A stretch of DNA of 64,000 bases from Borrelia sp. RT5S. GTDB taxonomy: Bacteria; Spirochaetota; Spirochaetia; Borreliales; Borreliaceae. Below the pieces are notes generated by a model. That model was not told where the DNA came from. It made no database searches and was given only the letters and a program-made list of their open reading frames with translations. Location: the NCBI RefSeq assembly GCF_021165755.1, contig NZ_CP088936.1:806001-870000 (forward strand), in the 5' to 3' direction. The translations under genes were made by a program, and so were the position numbers. Positions 1 through 7,259 of this stretch are shown here, piece after piece (the first letter of the stretch is position 1; the number at the start of each line of letters is the position of its first letter).

Positions 1-1965
1 ATATGGGTAATATTTGTTTCTTTTTTTGTTTTCTTAAATTTTTTTGCTCTTCATGCTAGAGAGGTCGATAGGCAGAGATTAAAGGACTTTGTTGATATGG
101 ATCTTGAATTTGTGAATTATCGAGGTTCTTATGACAGCACGGATACATACGAACAGATTGTAGGGATTGGTGAGTTTTTAGCTAGAAATTTAATTAATGA
201 TAAATCTAACTATTATAACAAGTATTATGTTAATAGGTATGTTGACGAAGGGGATGAGAGGAGTAGTTCTGATGTTTTTCTTATTGGTGATAGATCTGCT
301 CTTGATAGTGTGCTAAACCTTAGAAGAGTACTTATGGGATATTTAATGGGAGCTTTTAGTTACAGCCGAGATAGTGCAGAATTATTGGCTAAAGCTATTA
401 CGATATACAATGCTGTTTATCGAGGGGATCTGGATTATTATGGTGATTCTTATGTACAGCCTGCACTTAAAGATGCAACTAAAGATAATGTAGGGCTTTC
501 AAGAGTTTATAGTCAATGGGCTGGAAAGACTCGTATTTTTATTCCCCTTAGAAGGGATATTTTGTCCGGAAATGTTGGATCAGAGGTTGATCTTGACAGG
601 ATAGTTACAGAAAGGGTAATAGCGTCTCTTTTAAATGAAAATGAGAGTGGCGGGACAGATTTTGCAAGGGATATTACTGATATTCAGGATGAAATTCGGG
701 ATATAGATCAAGAAAGGGTTGATATTGAGTCTGAGTCCTTAAAGAGCATTGAGGAAGAATTGAATGAAACTATAGAAGATTTAAGGGAGCAGTTAGAGAA
801 GGCTACCAGTGAGGATGAGAAGGGTAGGATACAGGAGCAGATTAAAGATAAGAGAAATGAGAGAGATGCTTTGGAGAAGAGAGGGAGTGGGCTTAAGGAT
901 TCTCAGGAGAAATTAGATGAAGGACAAGATAAGTTGGATGCGCAGCGAGATACGGTGAAGGAGAGATTACAGGAGGATATTGATGATGAGAATAAGGATA
1001 AGGATTTACCAAAGCCAGGAGATATAGGCTCCCCTAAGGTGGATGAGAAGGAAGAATTGAATGAAACTATAGAAGATTTAAGGGAGCAGTTAGAGAAGGC
1101 TACCAGTGAGGATGAGAAGGGTAGGATACAGGAGCAGATTAAAGATAAGAGAAATGAGAGAGATGCTTTGGAGAAGAGAGGGAGTGGGCTTAAGGATTCT
1201 CAGGAGAAATTAGATGAAGGACAAGATAAGTTGGATGCGCAGCGAGATACGGTGAAGGAGAGATTACAGGAGGATATTGATGATGAGAATAAGGATAAGG
1301 ATTTACCAAAGCCAGGAGATATAGGCTCCCCTAAGGTGGATGAGAAGGATAACGAACTGAAAGAGGAGGCTAGGGGTAGTAGTAGGGAGAATGGTAGTGC
1401 TACGGGTAAATCAGATGTAAAAAAATTGACAAATTCTGAAATGCAGTCTAGAGGACAGACTGCATTAGATCAATCACCTGGTGGGAGATCTGAGCATAAG
1501 TCTGTTTTCCTAGAAGTGCTTGATCCAAGTACGAATTTGGGGGTGTTGCAATTTATTGATTCTGATGGGAATAAATTAGAGGAGTCCTCTCAGCATGGAA
1601 TTAGGCGGTATGGGGTTTATGAGAGAGCAGATGATTTAGTGGTGATAAAGCTCTGTTCAGGTATTGCAAAGCTTCAACTGATTAATAAGGCAGAAGATTT
1701 AAAAGTTGAATCTGAATCACAATTCGAGTTAAGTAGAGATTCTTCTCTTTTTGTGGATGCAAAAATGATTCTGGTGGTCGTTAAAGACAATAATGTTTGG
1801 AAATTAGCAAAGTTTTCCTCAAAGGATCTGAATGATTTCATACTCTCAGAAGATGAAGTCCTGCCATTTACAAGCTTTACTGTTAGTAACGAATTTGTTT
1901 ACCTGCAAGACGCTGTCGGGAAAGTCACAGCATTAGATCTAGGGACTCTTAAAAGAGTTCCTTAA
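1..1965 (+). CDS. p83/100 immunodominant antigen, 5' end missing
   Basis: This is the Borrelia p83/100 (p93) antigen, a serodiagnostic protein whose biochemical role is not settled. The frame is already open at base 1 and encodes the hydrophobic core and end of a signal peptide (…FFALHA then REVDRQ), so the true start lies before the window and the ATG at 97 is internal. The globular N-terminal domain keeps family blocks such as RVYSQWAGKT and YNAVYRGDLDYY. A long charged coiled-coil region (about 700-1480) follows, then a conserved C-terminal domain (LEVLDPSTNLGVLQFIDSDG). The coiled-coil part holds two identical 99-residue copies. Identification is sure; the length relative to other strains is altered by the duplication. 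Confidence 0.95.
   Translation: MWVIFVSFFVFLNFFALHAREVDRQRLKDFVDMDLEFVNYRGSYDSTDTYEQIVGIGEFLARNLINDKSNYYNKYYVNRYVDEGDERSSSDVFLIGDRSALDSVLNLRRVLMGYLMGAFSYSRDSAELLAKAITIYNAVYRGDLDYYGDSYVQPALKDATKDNVGLSRVYSQWAGKTRIFIPLRRDILSGNVGSEVDLDRIVTERVIASLLNENESGGTDFARDITDIQDEIRDIDQERVDIESESLKSIEEELNETIEDLREQLEKATSEDEKGRIQEQIKDKRNERDALEKRGSGLKDSQEKLDEGQDKLDAQRDTVKERLQEDIDDENKDKDLPKPGDIGSPKVDEKEELNETIEDLREQLEKATSEDEKGRIQEQIKDKRNERDALEKRGSGLKDSQEKLDEGQDKLDAQRDTVKERLQEDIDDENKDKDLPKPGDIGSPKVDEKDNELKEEARGSSRENGSATGKSDVKKLTNSEMQSRGQTALDQSPGGRSEHKSVFLEVLDPSTNLGVLQFIDSDGNKLEESSQHGIRRYGVYERADDLVVIKLCSGIAKLQLINKAEDLKVESESQFELSRDSSLFVDAKMILVVVKDNNVWKLAKFSSKDLNDFILSEDEVLPFTSFTVSNEFVYLQDAVGKVTALDLGTLKRVP
754..1347 (+). 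repeat. exact 297-bp tandem duplication inside p83/100
   Basis: Bases 754-1050 and 1051-1347 look identical by eye. The unit is 297 bp, exactly 99 codons, so the reading frame is kept. Each copy starts with codons for EELNETIEDL and ends with SPKVDEK. Flanking codons differ (GAG before copy 1, GATAAC after copy 2), which fixes the boundaries. Absence of any mismatch implies a very recent event, gene conversion, or an assembly artefact. Confidence 0.95.
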
Positions 1966-2008
1966 TGAACCAAAATACAAAAGGGGTATTCACTGGTTAA
2001 ATGAAAAT

Positions 2009-2080
2009 CGGGACGGTGGGATTCGAACTCACGATCCCCTGCTCCCAAAGCAGGTGCCTTAGCCACTAGGCCACGTCCCG
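2009..2080 (-). tRNA. tRNA-Pro (anticodon UGG)
   Basis: The minus strand folds into a 72-nt cloverleaf. The acceptor arms CGGGACG and CGTCCCG are complementary, the anticodon stem CCTGC/GCAGG encloses loop TTTGGGA with anticodon TGG, and the T arm carries GTTCGAATC. CCA is not encoded. It lies 7 nt downstream of tRNA-Arg on the same strand and is probably cotranscribed with it. Confidence 0.97.
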
Positions 2081-2087
2081 GCAGTAC

Positions 2088-2160
2088 GCGCCAATTAGGA
2101 CTCGAACCTAAAACCTACAGATTAGAAGTCTGTTGCTCTATCCAATTGAGCTATTAGCGC
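2088..2160 (-). tRNA. tRNA-Arg (anticodon UCU)
   Basis: The minus strand gives a 73-nt cloverleaf. The acceptor arms GCGCTAA and TTGGCGC pair with one G-T wobble, the anticodon stem CAGAC/GTCTG-type arm encloses TTCTAAT with anticodon TCT, and the T loop has GTTCGAGTC. It is the first gene of a two-tRNA unit driven by the promoter at 2178-2206. Confidence 0.97.
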
Positions 2161-2177
2161 TTTTAGAACTGAAATTG

Positions 2178-2206
2178 AGTATATCACGTTGGGAATCCCT
2201 TGTCAA
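2178..2206 (-). promoter_or_regulatory. sigma-70 type promoter for tRNA-Arg/tRNA-Pro
   Basis: On the minus strand TTGACA (2206-2201), a 17-nt spacer and TATACT (2183-2178) form a near-consensus promoter about 18 nt upstream of tRNA-Arg. Its -35 box overlaps the -35 box of the opposing nth promoter. Confidence 0.8.
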
Positions 2207-2228
2207 TAAAGTATTTATTGCTTAATAT
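2200..2228 (+). promoter_or_regulatory. probable sigma-70 promoter for nth
   Basis: TTGTCA (2200-2205), a 17-nt spacer and TAATAT (2223-2228) precede nth. Transcription would start near 2235, just before the ATG at 2252. The -35 hexamer shares five bases with the divergent tRNA promoter. Confidence 0.55.
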
Positions 2229-2251
2229 TCTGTATGTTTTATAATTCTTAT

Positions 2252-2869
2252 ATGATTAATATTGATTTAATTGTAAATGAGACTTTATCTAGATATCCGG
2301 ATGTTAAACCTTTTTTAAATTTTAACAATAATTATGAACTTTTAGTAATGGTGATTTTAAGCGCAAGAACAACCGATAATATGGTCAATAAAATTGCGCC
2401 CAGTCTTTTTAAAAGATATGGGGATTTTGAGAGTTTGGCTGATGCCAATTTAATGGAAGTGAAGAAATTAATTTATAGTTTGGGATTTTATACAAACAAA
2501 TCTAGGAACATCATAAATTGTGCACGAATTCTTTTAAAGAATTTCAAAGGTGTAATTCCGGATAATATTTTAGATCTTATATCTCTTCCAGGAGTAGGCA
2601 GGAAGACAGCTAATGTTATTCTTGGAGTTGTTTATAACCAACCTGTAATAATCGTAGATACTCATTTTAGCAGGGTTATAACAAGGCATGGCATTACCCT
2701 TGAGAAGACGCCCCTAAAAATTGAGTTAGATTTAAAGAATAAAATATCGTCTGATAAGCAATACAGATTCTCCATGGCCATCAATAAACACGGAAGGGAT
2801 ATTTGTACATCTCGAGCCAAAGACTGCAGGAATTGCTTCCTAGAAAAGTTTTCACCAAGACTTTTCTAA
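2252..2869 (+). CDS. nth: endonuclease III (DNA glycosylase/AP lyase)
   Basis: Base-excision repair enzyme that removes oxidised pyrimidines and nicks AP sites. The helix-hairpin-helix motif LPGVGRKTANVIL carries the catalytic lysine, and VDTHFSRV carries the catalytic aspartate. The C-terminal iron-sulfur motif is C-x6-C-x2-C (ICTSRAKDCRNC), but the fourth cysteine expected six residues later is a serine (FLEKFS), and the protein ends soon after. I prefer the ATG at 2252 over one at 2234, because the likely transcription start is near 2235; neither has a clear Shine-Dalgarno. It is convergent with the oppC-like gene, with a 2-base gap. Confidence 0.93.
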   Translation: MINIDLIVNETLSRYPDVKPFLNFNNNYELLVMVILSARTTDNMVNKIAPSLFKRYGDFESLADANLMEVKKLIYSLGFYTNKSRNIINCARILLKNFKGVIPDNILDLISLPGVGRKTANVILGVVYNQPVIIVDTHFSRVITRHGITLEKTPLKIELDLKNKISSDKQYRFSMAINKHGRDICTSRAKDCRNCFLEKFSPRLF

Positions 2870-2871
2870 TT

Positions 2872-3726
2872 TCACGATGAAATGAAATATTTCATGTGCT
2901 TCTTGAGTTTTAAGCTTATTGAAGCTAGGATTATATTAATTGTTAATAATACGAATAAAGGGTTTCCCCATATCCAAAAGTATTCTCTTCCCATTTCCAT
3001 ATAGCTTAAAAGTTCTCCAAGGCTTGGATAAAATCTTCTATTTTCTCTTTGCAAATAGTTTACTACCTCGAATGTGGTTAAGCTTTTGGATATTTGTAGA
3101 GGAATGATTGATGATATTGACGAGAAAATTTCTGGAAATATGTGATTTATCGTTAGCCTAAGGTTACTTGCGCCCATAGTCCGACTTGCTTTAACATAAT
3201 CAAGGTTTTTTATTACCATGGTGCTATTTCTTGTCAAGAATGAGAATGGAATCCATCCGTGTATTAAAGCCAAGACAACGGCTACCTCCAATACGTTATA
3301 ATTTTTTTGTTTTGAAAAATAGTAGAAAATTAATATCAATATATATGAAAACGGCACTGTTTGTAGTGCTTCTATTAATTTCGATATTAGCATACAAGTT
3401 TTAAGCCTAAAGCTTCCGATTATTATTCCTATAAAAATGCCAATTAAAGCAGAGATCGTTGCGTAACTAAACGCAAGCAAAATAGAGTTCCTAGTTGCAA
3501 GTATTAGCCTTGCCATTATGTCTCTTCCCATTTTATCTGTCCCTAGGGGATTGTAAACAGTTGGGGGTTGGGGGAGCAGCTTATTGGGTGTTTCAACGTA
3601 TATCTTATTTGGATCTTTTCTATATATTGCAAGCCTTGAAGTTTCGTTAATTAAGGATGGGAGTGTTGTTAAAATTAAAACGAAGACCCCTACTAAGACA
3701 AGATATAATTTCTTAAATTTTTTCAC
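2872..3726 (-). CDS. oppC: oligopeptide ABC transporter permease, OppC type
   Basis: Inner-membrane permease of a binding-protein-dependent peptide importer. The N-terminus has one membrane helix, then the family signature NPLGTDKMGRDIMARL, several further membrane helices, and an EAA-type loop (GASNLRLTINHIFPE) that contacts the ATPase. The GTG start overlaps the stop of the upstream permease by one base, so the two are translationally coupled. No binding protein or ATPase gene is nearby, so this pair must use components encoded elsewhere or has another role. It appears to be the second permease set (BB0746-like) of Borrelia. Confidence 0.88.
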   Translation of the reverse strand: MKKFKKLYLVLVGVFVLILTTLPSLINETSRLAIYRKDPNKIYVETPNKLLPQPPTVYNPLGTDKMGRDIMARLILATRNSILLAFSYATISALIGIFIGIIIGSFRLKTCMLISKLIEALQTVPFSYILILIFYYFSKQKNYNVLEVAVVLALIHGWIPFSFLTRNSTMVIKNLDYVKASRTMGASNLRLTINHIFPEIFSSISSIIPLQISKSLTTFEVVNYLQRENRRFYPSLGELLSYMEMGREYFWIWGNPLFVLLTINIILASISLKLKKHMKYFISS

Positions 3727-4706
3727 TATTCCAGGTCCCCTCTGTAAGGATTAATTTTATATGCTAATATGTCACTTACTAAATTTGCTATAAGCATAAT
3801 AAAAACCCCAACGAATATTAAATCTTTGTAAATAACATAATCATTACTCTTAATAGAATTAATTGTTAGAGAGCCTACTCCATCGATTCCAAACATCGTT
3901 TCAATTATGGATGTACCAAAAAAAGTTGTTGCAAGGGTAGTCCTTAGATTGGTAACTATTGGAATCAATGACGGAGTCAGAGCATGACATAGTATTATCT
4001 TTATTCTTCTGAGTCCTTTTGATTTTGCAGTTGTTATGTAGCATTCAGATAGGCTTTTGTGTAGGGCTTGTTTGAAAATGACTGCATTAAACAGGAAAAA
4101 TGAAAAAAACCATCCAAAACCACCCATTATTGAATTTTTTGGATTCATGTTAAGATAGTAGAGTGAAGAAACTATTAGCATTATGATCAGACTTCGTGGC
4201 AGCGAGTTTAGAAATAACATTGTGTAATCCAAAGCATTGTTCAGACTGTCATTTTTTACAATCAAAGTCCAAGTAATAACAAAGGAAACAGCAATTATGT
4301 AGGCGAACACGATTCCTGGAATTGACATCTTTAATGTATTTTTTATTTTATTGAAAATTACGTTCATTGTTGGCTTGCCTTTCGTTAGGGGCGAGTAATG
4401 AGGCATTCCCCACATTAATCCCTTGTACTTTGTTTTGTAAACCATGTACGAACTGCCTGCAATGTGTTTAGCAAAGTAACCTTTGTCTAAAGGTGTGTTG
4501 GGATCAAAATCATACACTACCCTATAACTGACGATGCTTTTAAGTAATCCAATGTATTCTAGATATTCTTTAAATACATTTTTTTGAATAAACGGAACAC
4601 TGGATCCGTTATTTGAGAATGTGCTTAGCAACGAAATACAAAAAAACGTTGATATAATGATGTTGATTGTCGTAAGGAATATACTCTTTAAAATAAATGT
4701 AGCTAT
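3726..4706 (-). CDS. oppB: oligopeptide ABC transporter permease, OppB type, probably starting at AUA
   Basis: Partner of the OppC-type permease. It has a long periplasmic segment after the first helix and a C-terminal EAA-type loop (SKGLRRIKIILCHALTPSLIP). The first standard start in frame (TTG at 4631) would remove the first membrane helix. The frame stays open upstream and encodes a hydrophobic helix (IFLTTINIIISTFFCISLL) back to a stop near 4727. No ATG, GTG or TTG lies there, but an ATA codon at 4706-4704 sits 8 nt after a strong AAAGGAAGG Shine-Dalgarno. I therefore place the start at ATA. The transporter call is solid; the start is inference. Confidence 0.8.
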   Translation of the reverse strand: MATFILKSIFLTTINIIISTFFCISLLSTFSNNGSSVPFIQKNVFKEYLEYIGLLKSIVSYRVVYDFDPNTPLDKGYFAKHIAGSSYMVYKTKYKGLMWGMPHYSPLTKGKPTMNVIFNKIKNTLKMSIPGIVFAYIIAVSFVITWTLIVKNDSLNNALDYTMLFLNSLPRSLIIMLIVSSLYYLNMNPKNSIMGGFGWFFSFFLFNAVIFKQALHKSLSECYITTAKSKGLRRIKIILCHALTPSLIPIVTNLRTTLATTFFGTSIIETMFGIDGVGSLTINSIKSNDYVIYKDLIFVGVFIMLIANLVSDILAYKINPYRGDLE

Positions 4707-4711
4707 AGTAT

Positions 4712-5152
4712 CTACCTTCCTTTGTTAAGAATATTGAGCGTCTCTAGGTAACTTAATACAAAATAAAAAATGAGCGATATCATTGTTGAGATTAGGTAAA
4801 AATTTTTGCCTACATTAGTATCCATGGATTTGTTTTGTAAATATAGAATGTTTCCTTGGTTGTAATTTCCGCTATCATCTGAATTTTTTATTATTATGGA
4901 ATTCCTAGGATAGTACCCAATTTTACTTGCTTCTTTTAAGATTGCAGGCCTAGACACTTGCAGATTGATGTACTTTGTCTTTAACGTTTTCTGTATTTCT
5001 TTCAGTGACTCGATATGTTCTCTCATCAAGGTTGAATCATCGTGCAATTCTTTATAATTAACAATTCCCCTTTCCCCGAATATCGGAGTGATTATGAAGT
5101 AGCTCATCAACCCCACATACACCGACAACACAATTTTTTTCACCAAAAACAT
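4712..5152 (-). CDS. DivIC/FtsB-like membrane coiled-coil protein
   Basis: A 146-residue protein with a membrane helix at about 7-26, a coiled-coil-like stretch (about 40-70), then ILKEASKIGYYPRNSIIIKN, which resembles the region after the coiled coil in septum-formation initiators (alanine/glycine-rich turn followed by a hydrophobic strand). A second membrane helix lies near the C-terminus, which is not typical of FtsB. A role in the divisome is an inference from layout and this weak motif. It is just upstream of the oppB-like gene, whose Shine-Dalgarno overlaps its last codons. Its ATG has no clear ribosome-binding site. Confidence 0.55.
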   Translation of the reverse strand: MFLVKKIVLSVYVGLMSYFIITPIFGERGIVNYKELHDDSTLMREHIESLKEIQKTLKTKYINLQVSRPAILKEASKIGYYPRNSIIIKNSDDSGNYNQGNILYLQNKSMDTNVGKNFYLISTMISLIFYFVLSYLETLNILNKGR

Positions 5153-5163
5153 ATTATCTTGTA

Positions 5164-5192
5164 ATTGTATTGCTAATATACTATATTTACAA
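5164..5192 (-). promoter_or_regulatory. promoter for DivIC-like/oppBC unit
   Basis: Minus strand TTGTAA (5192-5187), 17-nt spacer, TACAAT (5169-5164). The start of transcription would be about 5 nt before the ATG at 5152, which implies a leaderless or nearly leaderless message. Confidence 0.5.
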
Positions 5193-5257
5193 GTGTATAG
5201 GCTTTGCCATGGGCTGTGGATGCTTAAATTTTATTAGGTGGAATTTGGAGAATAAAT

Positions 5258-6706
5258 TTGAATACGGCGGGTTACAAGGGTACTTTTTTTGTTAAAGAAG
5301 GACCTAGAGAAGTTGATTTTGATATGGAGCGTGTCTTTTCACATTCTCCGGTTGTTGGCAGTAATGCTCCGCATCCTGATGGGATTAAAGAGCTTTTGGA
5401 TGAAAAGTTATTAAAATTGGATGATTCCTTAAAAGAGAGACATGTTGAGCTGGTTAATTATTTAAGAGAGGTTGATGTTCGTATTTCGAGAGTTGAGAAT
5501 GAAATACGCTACGGTTTAGAGTCTTCTCAAGGGTCTGGCAGGCCTATATTAAGGACTTCTGAAAGCATGGCTTCCTTCGATCAGTCCAATACAAAGTTGG
5601 AAAGTGAGCTTGGTGAATTTACTTCAAGAAAGGAGAGTAGTTTGCCTAATATTGCAATTGACCAAGAGGAGTTGGATGCTTTACTTGAGGGTTTAAATGA
5701 TATTTCAAAAGATAGTAAGGGAATTTTAAGTGGGGATGGTGGTTTAGGGAAGGATATTTCTGTTGAAGAGCTTTCTGATGTGGAATTTAATGAATCGGGT
5801 GTGGAGGCTGGATGCAAGGGGGGGGGGTCTTCAGGGGAAGGAATTGACTTCGGGAGTACTAGAAACGGCGAGGAGGATACGGAACCTTTGGATATTGGTT
5901 TTGACTCAAAAAGTGAGGAGAGCTCACTAGTGGGAGCTTCTTCTTTTGTTTTGCCTAGTGATTCGGAGAGTAATGATGACGGTTTTAGTGAGAAGGCAGA
6001 TGATAATGTTGATGCTCTTGGTAGTGTAGGGATTTTTGAGAAGCAAGAGAGTGACATGGAAGATCTTGATTCTTATCTAAATGAGAGCTTAAATGAAGAT
6101 GAAGTGGCATTTCCTGAGGAAGATTTGGGGCTTTTGGGCAACGAGGAACATGAGGGAGGAGAAGAAGATTCTCATTCTGCTGAGGCTTCTGTTGATAAAA
6201 TAGATGATGGTATAAATGATTATGAATCGACTTTAAATGGGGAATGTGATAACTTTTGTGGTCAAAAGCAGGAAGGTGGAGTTTTTTCTGATTTTAAGGA
6301 ACTTGACGATTTTGAAGATGTTTTGAAAACAGATTTAGATTGTTCAGATTTACAGAGTTGTATTGGAGATTTTGAGGAAGAGAACCTTTACAATAGTCAG
6401 TTAGAGAATTTGGGGGAGGGGTTGGAACAGAGTGAAAAATTGCCTAACATGCAAGCTGAGAATGGATTAGGAGATGAGTCATCCAGTTTTAGTTTCACTG
6501 AAGTCGAGAAGGTGATAAATAAGTTTGATGATGATGCTTATTTAAGCAAGCTTGAATTAAGCTCCGAAGAGAGGTCAGTTTTAATTAAGTTTATTGATAA
6601 ACTGGAGGGGGAGCTTGCAGTTGACGCTAGGAAGGGTAGTAGTTTTAAGAGTAGGCGAGAGTACGAGATTTTGCAAAAGATTAAACGTTTGTTGGTAAGA
6701 GAGTAG
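5258..6706 (+). CDS. acidic Borrelia protein of unknown function
   Basis: A 482-residue, very acidic and serine/glycine-rich protein without a signal peptide or membrane helix. The N-terminus (to about 90) and the C-terminal 70 residues (FTEVEKVINKFDDDAYLSKL onward, ending KIKRLLVRE) look ordered; the long middle is low complexity, rich in D, E and S, and likely disordered. The TTG start is supported by GGAG 7 nt upstream. A G10 run at 5818-5827 encodes KGGG. It is followed by the 6756 gene, possibly in one operon. I do not recognise a family beyond Borrelia. Confidence 0.8.
   Translation: MNTAGYKGTFFVKEGPREVDFDMERVFSHSPVVGSNAPHPDGIKELLDEKLLKLDDSLKERHVELVNYLREVDVRISRVENEIRYGLESSQGSGRPILRTSESMASFDQSNTKLESELGEFTSRKESSLPNIAIDQEELDALLEGLNDISKDSKGILSGDGGLGKDISVEELSDVEFNESGVEAGCKGGGSSGEGIDFGSTRNGEEDTEPLDIGFDSKSEESSLVGASSFVLPSDSESNDDGFSEKADDNVDALGSVGIFEKQESDMEDLDSYLNESLNEDEVAFPEEDLGLLGNEEHEGGEEDSHSAEASVDKIDDGINDYESTLNGECDNFCGQKQEGGVFSDFKELDDFEDVLKTDLDCSDLQSCIGDFEEENLYNSQLENLGEGLEQSEKLPNMQAENGLGDESSSFSFTEVEKVINKFDDDAYLSKLELSSEERSVLIKFIDKLEGELAVDARKGSSFKSRREYEILQKIKRLLVRE
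5818..5827 (+). repeat. G10 homopolymer inside the acidic protein gene
   Basis: Ten consecutive G residues within codons for CKGGG in the disordered middle of the protein. Such a run is strikingly long for this AT-rich genome and could slip during replication, switching the frame. Confidence 0.85.
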
Positions 6707-6755
6707 AGATATTTGTTTAGTAAGGTACTACTTTTTATTTTTCATTACTGCAGTC

Positions 6756-7259
6756 TTGTTTTTGTTTTTGACTTTTTTTTATTTCATCAGCAAGTTCATA
6801 AGCCAGATCGATTTTGATCTTGCTTATTTAATAGATGACGTTAGAACTTATAATGTGGAGTTTTTCAGAGGCTTGGATTTGGAGCAGTATTTTGATAAGA
6901 CTTTGGGAGAACATGATTTGGTTAGTTCTTATTATTTGCGCTCTTCAGCTAATGGGATTTTAGCTTATAAAACAAAAGATGATTTGATTTATAAATCCTC
7001 AGATGAAGTAGAGCCAGTGCTTTTAAAGAACAGTGTTTTTATAAAAAAATTTAAGGCTACCTTTGAATTGAGTAATGAATTGATTAGTTTAGTTGTATAT
7101 TACAATATCCTACCAAAAAGCAGGATATTGTATGTTTTAAATTCTTATCTTGTCTTAATGTCTCTTCTTTATCTGTATTTCTCTCTTTGCGTCTTGTACT
7201 GCATACATCAAAATATTAATGGTGATGGTCATGGTCTTCGTGTGCATGATCTTCACTAA
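6756..7259 (+). CDS. small membrane protein of unknown function, 5' end possibly frameshifted
   Basis: A 167-residue protein with one N-terminal and one C-terminal membrane helix (LVLMSLLYLYFSLCVLYCI) flanking a soluble part. The only start in this frame is TTG at 6756, with no ribosome-binding site, and the helix continues upstream in the open frame. A TTG at 6713 in another frame would encode MFSKVLLFIF, which joins smoothly to ITAVLFLFLTFF if one base is skipped near 6741. The 5' end may therefore carry an indel. The last 44 bases overlap the convergent DUF4340 gene. Function unknown. Confidence 0.6.
   Translation: MFLFLTFFYFISKFISQIDFDLAYLIDDVRTYNVEFFRGLDLEQYFDKTLGEHDLVSSYYLRSSANGILAYKTKDDLIYKSSDEVEPVLLKNSVFIKKFKATFELSNELISLVVYYNILPKSRILYVLNSYLVLMSLLYLYFSLCVLYCIHQNINGDGHGLRVHDLH
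7101..7132. repeat. perfect 11-bp inverted repeat inside a coding region
   Basis: TACAATATCCT (7101-7111) and AGGATATTGTA (7122-7132) are exact inverse complements around a 10-nt loop. It lies in the membrane-protein gene, just past the 3' end of the opposing ABC operon. No U-run follows on either strand, so it is not a canonical Rho-independent terminator, but it may end or protect the opposing transcript. Confidence 0.7.

Noticed and set aside
2870-2895. Small inverted repeat ATGAAATATTTCAT between nth and oppC as a terminator
   Set aside because: It lies in the oppC coding end, has a short arm and lacks a T-run; too weak to call.
5581-6057. Minus-strand 158-residue ORF inside the acidic protein gene
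   Set aside because: It is serine/proline-rich because it is the complement of acidic codons; no start signals and no family resemblance.
6756-7259. Calling this a pseudogene
   Set aside because: The frameshift at its 5' end is only inferred, and most of the protein is intact.
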